A stretch of DNA of 64,000 nt from Chitinophagales bacterium (GTDB lineage Bacteria > Bacteroidota > Bacteroidia > Chitinophagales > CAIODY01). A program made the translations under genes and the position numbers. Each line of letters starts with the position of its first letter. The first letter of the stretch is position 1. Positions 6,919-15,055 of this stretch are shown here, piece after piece. The stretch is taken from contig CANGEV010000006.1 of NCBI GenBank assembly GCA_947452995.1, forward strand, positions 1-64,000, written 5' to 3'. Below the pieces are notes generated by a model. That model was given only the letters and a program-made list of their open reading frames with translations, was not told where the DNA came from and ran no database searches.

Positions 6919-9096
6919 ATGAAAAGATATATACTAGCTCTTGGGCTATTAAGCGCTGTTGTAGTTAAGGCGCAAACAACTACAGACACTGTTCAAGTAA
7001 AAGAAATCATCACTTCCGCAACTAAGTTTGCGACTCCGAAAGAGCGTCTTGCACAACAAATTCAAGTGATTGATCAAAAGGAAATGCAAGCCAATAATGC
7101 AATGAATACTGCAGACGTAATGGCCAATACCGGATATGTCGTTGTGCAAAAAAGTCAAGGCGGCGGCGGAAGTCCTATTATTCGTGGCTTTGAAGCAAAT
7201 AAGGTTTTGATTATGGTCGACGGAGTTCGTTTGAACAACGCCATTTTCCGTGGTGGCCACTTGCAAAACGTGCTTCGTGTTGACAATGCTATGTTAGATC
7301 GCGTAGAAGTCCTTTATGGACCTTCTTCTACGCAATATGGCAGCGATGCCTTGGGTGGTGTGATGTCGTTCTATACCAAGAAAGCGGTATTGAATAATAA
7401 GAGTGCCAATGCGATGGTACGTATGGCTACTGCAACTGGCGAACAAGCAGTTCATCTGGATGTCAATACCGGCTTTAAAAAGCTTGCTTTCTTGACAAGC
7501 GTGAGCTATGGCAATTACGGTGATATTCGCATGGGTAGCGACTATCGTTCGATGTTTCCTGGTTTTGGTCAACGTGAATACTATGTAGTGCGTAATGGCA
7601 ATTCAGATAGTATGGTTAAAAACAGCAATCCTCTTGTTCAAGTTGGTTCTGCTTACAAGCAATATGATGTAATGGAAAAAATCATGTTCGCTCAGAACGA
7701 TTATTTAACGCATACATTAAACGTACAGTATTCTAATACGGGTAATGTAAATCGTTATGATCGTTTGACTGAATATAGTGGTGCTAATTTGAAGTATGCG
7801 CAATGGTACTACGGACCAGAAGAACGTTTGTTGGCAAGCTATCGCATGGATTATACGCGTTCAAATAAATTGTTTGATAAAATGAGTTTCATTTTAGCAC
7901 ATCAAGCGATTAACGAGAGCCGTAATAGTCGTAAGTTCAATAAAACATTATTGAAACATCAGAATGAAGCGGTTGCAGTGAATTCCTTTGATATCGATGC
8001 GATGAAGACGATTCATCAGCACGAGATGCATTATGGTGTAGAAGGGTATTTCAATACGGTAAATTCTACAGCGACGTTTGAAAATGTCCTTACAGGGGAA
8101 TCTACAATAGCAGACACGCGCTATCCTAACGGAGGAAGCACGATGAACAATTTAGCTGCTTATGTACAAGATCAAATTACGATTGAAGAAAATAAGTGGT
8201 ATGGAAATGTGGGTGCGCGTTTGACGTCGAATACCTTAACCGCTAAATTCACAGACACTACTTTCTTTAAGTTTCCGTTTAAAGATGTTACACAAAAGAA
8301 TACGGCTTTGTCTGGAACTGCTAGCTTAGTATATCTTCCTTCAAAAGGCAATCGTATTGCCTTGTTGGGTTCTACAGGATTCCGTTCTCCGAATGTAGAT
8401 GATATGACGAAAGTATTCGAAACAGCCCCCGGTTATTTAATTGCGCCGAATCCGACACTACGTCCTGAGTATACGTATAATGCGGAGTTGAGTGCTTCGC
8501 ATATGATTGGAACAGATGGTATGATTGAAGGTGGAGTTTATTACACGTTTATGGATCACGCTTTAGTGGTAGATCGCGGCACCTTAGATGGAAAGGATTC
8601 TGTCATGTATGAAGGTGCGATGACGGCGGTATATACGACGCAAAACAAAGGTCAGGCGATGATTTCAGGTATCTACGCTGCTGCTAAGTTTAACGTTGGT
8701 AAATATGTTGTATTGAGTGGTAATTTTAATAAGTCGCGTGGCCGTATTTTGTCGAGTGGTGTAGAAACGCCATTAGATCATATTGCGCCGATGAGTGCTA
8801 AGTTTGCTGTTGACTATCGTAAAGATAAGTGGAACGCAGGTGTATGGATGTTGATGAATGGCCGTAAGCCTTTGTCGGAGTATTTGTTAAATGCTGAAGA
8901 CAACGAGATGTATGCAACGCCGATGGGAACACCAGCATGGCAGTGTTTGAATGCGCGTTTAGGCTATAATTTCACGAATAAAGTAAGCCTACAATTAGCT
9001 TGTGATAATATCATGGACATGAACTACCGTGTGTTCGCGAGTGGTATCAGTGCTCCGGGACGTAATTTCAAATTGACTTTACGCGCGAGCTTGTAA
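6919..9096 (+). CDS. TonB-dependent outer-membrane receptor
   Basis: A 725-residue receptor driving TonB-powered import across the outer membrane. The signal peptide is residues 1-18. The plug domain (about 28-150) contains the family signatures SPIIRGFEANKVLIMVDGVR and DRVEVLYGPSSTQYGSDALGG. The barrel follows, with the conserved FRSPN and NPTLRPEYTYNAE motifs near residues 490-515, and ends at a beta-strand (FKLTLRASL). It has no CarboxypepD-like N-terminal extension and no SusD partner, so it belongs to the iron, haem, cobalamin or metal-type receptors and not to glycan SusC proteins. The FRxPN/NPxLxPE pair is common in haem-type receptors, but the ligand cannot be fixed from sequence alone. 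It is probably co-expressed with the preceding His-rich protein. Confidence 0.87.
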   Translation: MKRYILALGLLSAVVVKAQTTTDTVQVKEIITSATKFATPKERLAQQIQVIDQKEMQANNAMNTADVMANTGYVVVQKSQGGGGSPIIRGFEANKVLIMVDGVRLNNAIFRGGHLQNVLRVDNAMLDRVEVLYGPSSTQYGSDALGGVMSFYTKKAVLNNKSANAMVRMATATGEQAVHLDVNTGFKKLAFLTSVSYGNYGDIRMGSDYRSMFPGFGQREYYVVRNGNSDSMVKNSNPLVQVGSAYKQYDVMEKIMFAQNDYLTHTLNVQYSNTGNVNRYDRLTEYSGANLKYAQWYYGPEERLLASYRMDYTRSNKLFDKMSFILAHQAINESRNSRKFNKTLLKHQNEAVAVNSFDIDAMKTIHQHEMHYGVEGYFNTVNSTATFENVLTGESTIADTRYPNGGSTMNNLAAYVQDQITIEENKWYGNVGARLTSNTLTAKFTDTTFFKFPFKDVTQKNTALSGTASLVYLPSKGNRIALLGSTGFRSPNVDDMTKVFETAPGYLIAPNPTLRPEYTYNAELSASHMIGTDGMIEGGVYYTFMDHALVVDRGTLDGKDSVMYEGAMTAVYTTQNKGQAMISGIYAAAKFNVGKYVVLSGNFNKSRGRILSSGVETPLDHIAPMSAKFAVDYRKDKWNAGVWMLMNGRKPLSEYLLNAEDNEMYATPMGTPAWQCLNARLGYNFTNKVSLQLACDNIMDMNYRVFASGISAPGRNFKLTLRASL

Positions 9097-9128
9097 GTTT
9101 TTTTAGCGCTCGAAAGTGCTTTTAGAAG

Positions 9129-9165
9129 GAGGTGTAGTGGCATAGGCTGCTACACCTCTTTTTAT
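9129..9165 (+). terminator. Terminator of the TonB receptor gene
   Basis: GAGGTGTAG (9129-9137) pairs with CTACACCTC (9150-9158), followed by TTTTTATT. Confidence 0.85.
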
Positions 9166-9212
9166 TGGGCGAATTGAAAAACTTGATAAAAAATCAATTA
9201 GTATAAATCAAA

Positions 9213-9278
9213 ATGGCAGAAAACTTTTTGGATAATAAAATTGCAAGTTTTCGCGTTCTTACAAGATGCACGAATTAA
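9213..9278 (+). other. 21-codon ORF ending inside a palindrome, possible gene remnant
   Basis: Starts ATGGCAGAAAAC and encodes MAENFLDNKIASF and a few more residues before TAA within the 9259-9294 palindrome. The opening resembles the start of a longer cytoplasmic protein, so this may be a truncated gene start or chance. There is no promoter evidence. Confidence 0.2.
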
Positions 9279-9294
9279 TTCGTGCATCTTGTAA
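9259..9294. repeat. Perfect 36-bp palindrome
   Basis: Each arm is TTACAAGATGCACGAATT, and the two arms meet with no spacer. A further GCG/CGC pairing is possible outside after a small bulge. No T-run follows on either strand, so it does not look like an intrinsic terminator. It lies between the receptor terminator and tRNA-Pro in a gene-free stretch (9097-9467) that holds nothing else certain. Confidence 0.85.
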
Positions 9295-9425
9295 ACGCCC
9301 GGCGCAAAAAAAATAATTTTAGCGTGTTTGAATTTAGGGTTGAAACTACTCTCCTAAGTATTCTTTAGAATATACAAAAAATGAGCTTCGATTGGATGCT
9401 TCGGGTATGACCCAGGATAGGATTA

Positions 9426-9467
9426 AAATAAAAAACCCTTCCAATCATTCGATTAGAAGGGTTTTTG
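9426..9467 (-). terminator. Terminator of tRNA-Pro
   Basis: On the minus strand AAAACCCTTC pairs with GAAGGGTTTT, followed by TTATTTT, immediately after the tRNA. Confidence 0.8.
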
Positions 9468-9540
9468 TCGAGGTGGCCAGGCTCGAACTGACGACCCCCT
9501 GGTCCCAAACCAGGTGCGCTACCAACTGCGCCACACCTCG
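9468..9540 (-). tRNA. tRNA-Pro (TGG anticodon)
   Basis: A 73-base cloverleaf with acceptor stem CGAGGTG/CACCTCG and discriminator A. The D-arm is GCGC-AGTTGGTA-GCGC. Anticodon stem CCTGG/CCAGG carries loop TTTGGGA (anticodon TGG). The T-arm has the loop TTCGAGC. CCA is not encoded. The gene is monocistronic, with promoter boxes upstream and a terminator downstream. Confidence 0.95.
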
Positions 9541-9559
9541 ATCCCTTTTTCAAGGACTG

Positions 9560-9592
9560 CAAAGATAAGAAATTTTTTAAAATCTCTACAAA
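9560..9592 (-). promoter_or_regulatory. Promoter of tRNA-Pro
   Basis: On the minus strand TTTG (9592-9589), then 21 bases, then TATCTTTG (9567-9560), matching the Bacteroidota -33/-7 pattern. The -33 box overlaps the last codons of the dehydrogenase gene. Confidence 0.7.
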
Positions 9593-11025
9593 CTTACGCA
9601 GACATTTTTTGCTTCAGTGAAAAATTCTAGGGCGTGCATTCCGCCTTCGCGCCCTACCCCACTTTGTTTCATGCCTCCGAATGGCGTTCTGAGATCGCGA
9701 ATTAGCCAACAGTTTACCCACAAAATTCCGCTTTCGACCTTATTCGCCACGCGATGTGCCCTGCTAATGTCTTGCGTCCACAAGCTACCTGCTAGTCCGT
9801 ATTCTGTTGCATTGGCGTAGTTAATTGCCTCTTCTTCGGTATCAAAAGGCTGAATCGTTACCACCGGACCGAAGATTTCTTCTTGGTTGGTTCTGCAGTT
9901 TTGATCTAATCCTTCTATAACAGTTGGTGCTATAAACCAACCTTCTTCACAGCGCCCTTCCAACTTGATAGCATTACCGCCCGTAAGCACAGTTCCTCCT
10001 TCTTGCTTGGCTAGCTCGATGCAGCTCAAAATTTTCTCAAAATGTTGCTTCGAAACGATAGCACCCATACGCACCGTATCATCGTGCGGATCGCCCACTT
10101 TAAGCGCTTTTACTTTCTCTGCAAATTCCGTTTTAAATTTTTCATAGACGCTACGATGTACGAGAATTCGGCTACCGCAAAGGCAAATCTGACCTTGGTT
10201 TTCGAAAGAGCTACGTAAAGTAGTTTTCATCATCTTGTCCCAATCGCAATCCGCAAAAATGATATTCGCGTTCTTGCCACCTAATTCGAGGGATAGCTTC
10301 TTAAATAAAGGAGCTGCTTTCGACGCGATATACGCCCCTGTTTTAGTGCCTCCGGTGAAGGAGATTGCTTTAATGTCGCGGTGGTTGATCATGGCATCGC
10401 CCGCTTTTGGTCCGGTACCATGTACGATATTGAAAACGCCAGGAGGGAATCCTGCTTCGATACATAACTGTGATAAGAGAAAAGCCGACATCGGTGTCAC
10501 CTCACTCGGCTTAGCTACTACGCAACAGCCTGCTGCAAGCGCCGGCGCCACTTTCCATGAGAAAAGATAGAGCGGTAAGTTCCACGGAGAAATACAAGTA
10601 ACTACACCAATAGGTTGATGGGTAGTATAATTGATGAAATGCCCATCCATATGATGTGCTTCGTCATGCCATTGTAAAACGGCATTACTGAAGAAGCGGA
10701 AATTTTCGGCAGCGCGAGGGATATCTACGCGCTTTGCAAGCCATAATGGTTTGCCGTTATCCCGACTTTCTGCGGCTGCGAGGGTGTCTAGATTCTTTAG
10801 AATAAGGTCAGAGAGCTTACGTAGAAGGTCGCTGCGTTCGGCGCGTGAAAGGGCTGCCCAAGCAGGGAAGGCCTCTTTAGCAGCTGTTACCGCCATTTGC
10901 ACATCATCGCTATCGCTATCCGGAATTTGTGAATACACTTTGCCGGTAGCGGGTTCTGGATTGTCGAGCCAATTATTATTTAACGGAGCCTGTAAGGCGC
11001 CGTTGATATAGTTGAGGATTTGCAT
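9586..11025 (-). CDS. Aldehyde dehydrogenase, 2-aminomuconic semialdehyde dehydrogenase-like
   Basis: A 479-residue NAD(P)+-dependent aldehyde dehydrogenase. The fold's active residues are visible: N149 (SPWNLP), E248 (LELGGKN) and the nucleophile C281 (NQGQICLCGSR). The cofactor-binding FTGGTKTG is at about 223-230. The sequences NQGQICLCGSRI and WVNCWLIRDLRTPFGGMKQSG are typical of the ALDH8 / 2-aminomuconate or 2-hydroxymuconate semialdehyde dehydrogenase branch, which oxidises semialdehydes in tryptophan (kynurenine) or catechol meta-cleavage. No other gene of these pathways is present in the window, so the exact substrate is inferred. The TATCTTTG box lies 4 bases before the ATG, pointing to a leaderless message. 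Confidence 0.88.
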   Translation of the reverse strand: MQILNYINGALQAPLNNNWLDNPEPATGKVYSQIPDSDSDDVQMAVTAAKEAFPAWAALSRAERSDLLRKLSDLILKNLDTLAAAESRDNGKPLWLAKRVDIPRAAENFRFFSNAVLQWHDEAHHMDGHFINYTTHQPIGVVTCISPWNLPLYLFSWKVAPALAAGCCVVAKPSEVTPMSAFLLSQLCIEAGFPPGVFNIVHGTGPKAGDAMINHRDIKAISFTGGTKTGAYIASKAAPLFKKLSLELGGKNANIIFADCDWDKMMKTTLRSSFENQGQICLCGSRILVHRSVYEKFKTEFAEKVKALKVGDPHDDTVRMGAIVSKQHFEKILSCIELAKQEGGTVLTGGNAIKLEGRCEEGWFIAPTVIEGLDQNCRTNQEEIFGPVVTIQPFDTEEEAINYANATEYGLAGSLWTQDISRAHRVANKVESGILWVNCWLIRDLRTPFGGMKQSGVGREGGMHALEFFTEAKNVCVSL

Positions 11026-11029
11026 GTTA

Positions 11030-11037
11030 CAAAGATA
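11030..11037 (-). promoter_or_regulatory. -7 box of the aldehyde dehydrogenase gene
   Basis: TATCTTTG on the minus strand, 4 bases upstream of the ATG. Confidence 0.6.
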
Positions 11038-11081
11038 AGTTTCACGGTGTAAAATATTTGGATAAAGTAAGAGAGGGGCGT

Positions 11082-11651
11082 TTTCTTGATTACTGCTGCA
11101 TCTCCCTAGTATTAGCTACTGTGTATAACGTTTTAGAGTCAGAGAAAACCCTTTTAGGCATTATACAGGTACAACACGTAAAGAAGAATTAAGAATTGCA
11201 ATCTACTGGAGGTACGTGTAAGAATATTTATTTCATCAATAAAGGATTAGCGCGTATTTATTATTTCCATGGAGGAACGGATGTCACAGATTCTTTCTCT
11301 TATGAAAATGGATGCCTACTTCGCGTTGAAAGTTTGATCACAGGCAAGCCAAGTAAGAAGGCGATTGAAATGATTGAAGACTCGGAAGTGATTTGCATTC
11401 CTTCGGCAGCTTTAAATCAATTAAACGCAAAGTATCCTGATTTGGATAATGTCTTTCGTAGAGTATTTCAAAACTGCTATGTCGACTTGGTGAATCGAAT
11501 TGAAAGTATTCAATTCCATACAGCAGATGAACGTTATGCAGCACTATTGAATGAAAGACCTGATTTATTAAAACGTGCTCCGTTAAAATTCATCGCTTCT
11601 TATTTAGGCATCACCCAAACTAGCTTAAGCAGAATTCGTCACAAGCGTTAA
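11082..11651 (+). pseudogene. Crp/Fnr-family regulator with an internal stop
   Basis: From TTG 11196 the frame encodes 151 residues with a partial cyclic-nucleotide-binding fold (NIYFINKGLARIYYFHGGTD ... YENGCLLRVESLITG). A short C-terminal HTH (FIASYLGITQTSLSRIRHKR) is typical of the compact Bacteroidota Crp/Fnr regulators. About 40 N-terminal residues are missing. The same frame upstream continues the homology (NVLESEKTLL, then VQHVKKN) but is broken by TAA at 11190-11192, directly before ELQSTGGTCKN. No ATG is found further up. I read this as a nonsense-mutated gene. Restart at TTG 11196 could still yield a shortened protein, but it would lack the first strands of the sensor domain. Confidence 0.7.
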
Positions 11652-11783
11652 TTACTTAGCAAATGTAATTGGAACCTTCCCTTACGATTAATTTCCCCCC
11701 AAAGCACGCTCGTAAATTCGTTCGGGCATTTTTTGTTTTAGGAATAACAACCCAAATTGGTTTATCACAAATCTAATTTGTTG

Positions 11784-11805
11784 TTAATTGACCCATGTCA
11801 ATTAA
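11784..11805. promoter_or_regulatory. Operator-like dyad upstream of the XRE gene
   Basis: Perfect 9-bp arms TTAATTGAC and GTCAATTAA separated by CCAT. It lies 59 bases before the XRE start. The right half-site GTCAATTAA recurs after the same gene at 12310-12318. Probable autoregulatory binding site. Confidence 0.6.
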
Positions 11806-11864
11806 TTGCGCATAATTAAGTATATTGTAATTAGCAAAATGCTAAAGATTGAATCAATTAGTCT

Positions 11865-12263
11865 ATGATGAATGAAAAAATGCTCATTAGCGAGATAATA
11901 AGAAAATACCGGCTTCAAAGAGGCTTTAGTCAAGAATTTGTTGCAAAGAAATTAAATTTAACACAACAAGCATATGCTGTTATTGAAAAAAATCCTGAAA
12001 AAGCTTCCTATGCGCGATTAAAAGAAATAAGTGAAATTTTAGATGTTGACTTTGGAGTATTATTAGGGATAATAGAAAGTCCATTTATGAGTCAATCCAC
12101 TACATTTATACCAGAGCTAGGAAAAAATAATGTTTTAGTGAATACTCAGTTGGTATTAAATATTGATAAGTATAGTAATGTTGAAGAACTGGATCAGTTA
12201 GTCACAATTGTAAAGCAGTTGATAAATAAAAATCAATCCAACAGCGAATTTATACAATCCTAA
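11865..12263 (+). CDS. XRE-family regulator with C-terminal extension
   Basis: A 132-residue DNA-binding protein. The N-terminal HTH_3 domain (about 6-62) contains IIRKYRLQRGFSQEFVAKKL and LNLTQQAYAVIEKNPEKASY. A linker with a mixed-charge tail (about 95-132, VEELDQLVTIVKQLIN) is likely helical and could mediate dimerisation. The recognition helix reads TQQAYAVIEKNP, less canonical than usual because the common S-x-I-E reads A-V-I-E. The gene is AT-rich compared with neighbouring housekeeping genes and sits in an island between a decayed regulator and radA, so it may have been acquired. Related dyads lie upstream (11784-11805) and downstream (12302-12318). Confidence 0.8.
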   Translation: MMNEKMLISEIIRKYRLQRGFSQEFVAKKLNLTQQAYAVIEKNPEKASYARLKEISEILDVDFGVLLGIIESPFMSQSTTFIPELGKNNVLVNTQLVLNIDKYSNVEELDQLVTIVKQLINKNQSNSEFIQS

Positions 12264-12569
12264 CCCTTTGTAAAAAACTACTTATTGTTGTTTTATACAA
12301 ATGACAAGTGTCAATTAAGCGAGATCTTTGCTTTGCATTATTAAGGTGGTCAAAACTTAAAAAGCAAACAAACATTGACGCTCTTGTGGTTTGGGATTTG
12401 TTTAAAGGTGATTCATAAATACTTTTCAATCTTTCGGGGGCGTCAATATTTTAAAGACGTGCAATGTATTTCGTTATTGGTATAATTGTTTATTTGATTT
12501 ATAAAATTATCATAATCTTACTAAAACTATAGAAACAACCACACATTCTATGGTTTTCGGTTAACCTCA
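12264..12569. other. Gene-free stretch with inverted GTCAAT motifs
   Basis: No convincing gene. It contains TGAC-AAGT-GTCAATTAA (12302-12318), a degenerate copy of the dyad upstream of the XRE gene. It also holds a wide inverted pair, ATTGACGC (12374-12381) and GCGTCAAT (12440-12447), with 58 bases between the arms. The latter could fold as the stem of a small RNA or mark a remnant element; neither can be proved here. Confidence 0.45.
12302..12318. promoter_or_regulatory. Second copy of the GTCAATTAA dyad
   Basis: TGAC, spacer AAGT, GTCAATTAA: the right arm is identical to the upstream dyad while the left arm keeps only TGAC. It follows the XRE gene by about 40 bases. Confidence 0.4.
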
Positions 12570-12602
12570 AAGTCCTCTTAAATCCTTAAGAGGGCTTTTT
12601 TG
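12570..12602 (+). terminator. Terminator before radA (plus-strand direction)
   Basis: AGTCCTCTTAA and TTAAGAGGGCT form the stem with a short ATCC loop, followed by six T in the plus direction. It insulates the convergent radA gene from plus-strand transcription. Confidence 0.8.
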
Positions 12603-12604
12603 TT

Positions 12605-13972
12605 TTAGAACAGTAAACGATAAACGGATTCAAGTTTGCTTACAGGGATAACTTCAAGGTTGAATCTGCTAAGATCAAGTCCTTTGCTATTATAGGTAGA
12701 GATTACGATTTTCTCGAAGCCTAATTTGTCTGCTTCGGCTATACGTTGATCAATGCGGTTTACAGCCCGAACTTCGCCACTTAATCCGACCTCTCCTACA
12801 AAACACATATTGCTAGGCAAGGGCTTATCTTCAAAGCTGCTGAGCAAGGCACAAGCAACGGCTAAGTCGAGGGCAGGATCTTCGATACGTAATCCGCCTG
12901 CGAGGTTCACAAAAACATCTTTGTTACCGAAGCTGAATCCACCGCGCTTTTCCAAGACTGCCAATAACATGTTCAAGCGCTTTGCATCAAAGCCTGTTGC
13001 CGTACGTTGTGGGGTGCTATAATGACTAGGGCTTACGAGGGCTTGTGTTTCAATGAGCATCGTGCGCATTCCTTCCATCGTGGCAGCAATAGAAATACCA
13101 CTTAAAGGCTCTTCGCGTTGTGTGATTAAAATTTCTGAAGGATTACTTACCTGACGGAGACCGTTTTGTAGCATCTCATAAATGCCCAATTCTGCTGTGG
13201 AGCCAAAACGATTTTTTAGTGTTCTTAAAATGCGATAGGTATAATGTTGATCACCTTCGAATTGTAATACGGTATCCACCATATGTTCGAGTACCTTAGG
13301 ACCCGCAATGGTGCCGTCTTTGGTGATATGACCGATTAAGAATACGGGCACATTGTTTTCTTTCGCATAGCGCTGCCATTCGCCCGTGCATTCACGAATT
13401 TGCGAAACGGAGCCGGGGGTAGATTCAATTAATTCAGAATATAATGTTTGAATGGAATCGATGATGACGATATCAGGAGAGAGTTCGTTTAGGGCCGCGA
13501 AGATGCGTTGCGTGCAGGTTTCGGTCATCACCAATACATCATGATTGGTATGAATTCTATCCGCGCGTAATTTGATTTGCTGTTCGCTTTCTTCGCCGCT
13601 GACATAGACTACAGTGCGACTATTGAGTTGAAGCGCGAGTTGAAGAAAGAGGGTTGATTTACCAATACCAGGTTCACCGGCCACTAATACCAAACTACCG
13701 GGCACAATGCCACCGCCTAATACTCTGTTGAGTTCTGCATCAGGTGTTTGTAAGCGCGATTGTTCACCGGCCTCTACTTCTTTTAAAGGCTTTAAGGACG
13801 GCGTCGCAGCTTTGCTTTGTTTGCCGCTTTTATAATTGAATGGCTTGTCTTCTCGTTCGAGAATTTCTTCGACAACGGTATTCCACTCTCCGCAACCATT
13901 ACACTTACCTACCCACTTCGGATGTGTCGTTCCACAACTCTGACATACAAATGTCGATTTCGTTTTTGCCAT
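12605..13972 (-). CDS. radA: DNA repair protein RadA
   Basis: A RecA-like ATPase that promotes branch migration in recombinational repair. The 455 residues hold three parts: a C4 zinc finger (C10, C13, C24, C27); an ATPase core with Walker A GEPGIGKST (99-107), the DSIQT-type Walker B region (near 172) and the RadA-specific KNRFG motif (253-257); and a Lon-protease-like C-terminal domain (about 290-455). Length and all signatures are typical. The start codon lies one base after the gldB stop, so the two genes are probably co-transcribed from upstream of gldB. Confidence 0.96.
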   Translation of the reverse strand: MAKTKSTFVCQSCGTTHPKWVGKCNGCGEWNTVVEEILEREDKPFNYKSGKQSKAATPSLKPLKEVEAGEQSRLQTPDAELNRVLGGGIVPGSLVLVAGEPGIGKSTLFLQLALQLNSRTVVYVSGEESEQQIKLRADRIHTNHDVLVMTETCTQRIFAALNELSPDIVIIDSIQTLYSELIESTPGSVSQIRECTGEWQRYAKENNVPVFLIGHITKDGTIAGPKVLEHMVDTVLQFEGDQHYTYRILRTLKNRFGSTAELGIYEMLQNGLRQVSNPSEILITQREEPLSGISIAATMEGMRTMLIETQALVSPSHYSTPQRTATGFDAKRLNMLLAVLEKRGGFSFGNKDVFVNLAGGLRIEDPALDLAVACALLSSFEDKPLPSNMCFVGEVGLSGEVRAVNRIDQRIAEADKLGFEKIVISTYNSKGLDLSRFNLEVIPVSKLESVYRLLF

Positions 13973-13973
13973 T

Positions 13974-14996
13974 TTACTGTTTACTTGGTTTATACTTTGA
14001 TCCTTCTAAAATAACGCGCCCATCGGTCATTCGGAACAAATCTTCCAGACTTGTCTTCGGATTCAACTCCATATATTTTTTCACGATCTGCCATCCCACC
14101 CAAACGCCTAACATGCCTGGCGCTTCGGAAGGCATACCCGGTGTTACAGGAGATATATTCATGAAATCGCTGATGACTTGACGATCTGTTTTATAGAGTA
14201 ATTCGTATTTAATCATATACTCCCAAATGCGGTATTCATAGGTTTTACACCATTTGAGTTGATAAGCAGTATAATCCATTTTTATACTATCGGCTGCATC
14301 AGGAAGTACACGATCGAGGTAGTAAAGTATTTTTCCTTCTGCCACCATTTTATCAATTAAGCGATGATGAAACTCATCCTCCGGTACAAAATTCTTCGCA
14401 TAGGCTTTCATAGCAGTAGGTACAATTTTATTCGGCACACAATTTCGTTTGATGAAGTAAGGGATACCGAAATAGTCATAGACAGGGAATTTCGGACCTA
14501 AGAACAAATCTAAACCGATACCTAATACTTCTGGACCATCTGTAAAACAACCAACGCTAAACTCGCTAAAAAAAGTATAGACGGTAGGGGTTTTTGTTTT
14601 TGGAAAATAGTAGTGGTGCATTTGCATAGCCTCTGTCAAAGCAGGCATATAGTCTTGTTCGAAATGCGGGAAATGATTGTTGAGTGTATCGCGCATCGCT
14701 TGCAAATCTTTTTTCTGTAGCACCGCTGTTAGAAACTGAAAGAGGGTTGCACTGTCTTTATTTACCTCATCTGGTAAAATATGTGTGCAATAGAAATTGA
14801 AAAAATTGGGATATTTTTTTTGAACTAGTTGTGGTTGCGAAGCGTGGTTGAATAACTCTTGATCGAAGCGAACTAATTTCAAATCAATCTTCGTTTTTAA
14901 AGCTTCCTTCTTCACTTTTTGATCGGGTGATTGACAAGACAGTACACTTATGAGCGTTAACAAGACCAATCCTAGTGCGAAACGCAGTTTCAACAT
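13974..14996 (-). CDS. gldB: GldB-like gliding-motility lipoprotein
   Basis: A 340-residue lipoprotein. The N-terminal hydrophobic stretch ends in the lipobox V-L-S-C with lipidated C21. The rest matches the GldB family by LVRFDQELF near the start, SEFSVGCFTDGPEVLGIGLDLFLG in the middle and GMLGVWVGWQIVKKYM near the end. GldB is required for gliding in Flavobacterium and is widespread in Bacteroidota, including non-gliders, and its exact biochemical role is unknown. Its gene directly precedes radA with a one-base gap. Homologues are often annotated this way on family similarity alone, so motility itself should not be inferred. Confidence 0.82.
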   Translation of the reverse strand: MLKLRFALGLVLLTLISVLSCQSPDQKVKKEALKTKIDLKLVRFDQELFNHASQPQLVQKKYPNFFNFYCTHILPDEVNKDSATLFQFLTAVLQKKDLQAMRDTLNNHFPHFEQDYMPALTEAMQMHHYYFPKTKTPTVYTFFSEFSVGCFTDGPEVLGIGLDLFLGPKFPVYDYFGIPYFIKRNCVPNKIVPTAMKAYAKNFVPEDEFHHRLIDKMVAEGKILYYLDRVLPDAADSIKMDYTAYQLKWCKTYEYRIWEYMIKYELLYKTDRQVISDFMNISPVTPGMPSEAPGMLGVWVGWQIVKKYMELNPKTSLEDLFRMTDGRVILEGSKYKPSKQ

Positions 14997-15055
14997 TTTC
15001 CTTATATTTATTTAGTAAAAATAACACAATCCAAATTAACCCTTAAAATTAAAAT

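Noticed and set aside
9365-9562. Minus-strand frame over tRNA-Pro
   Set aside because: It overlaps the whole tRNA and its terminator; chance reading.
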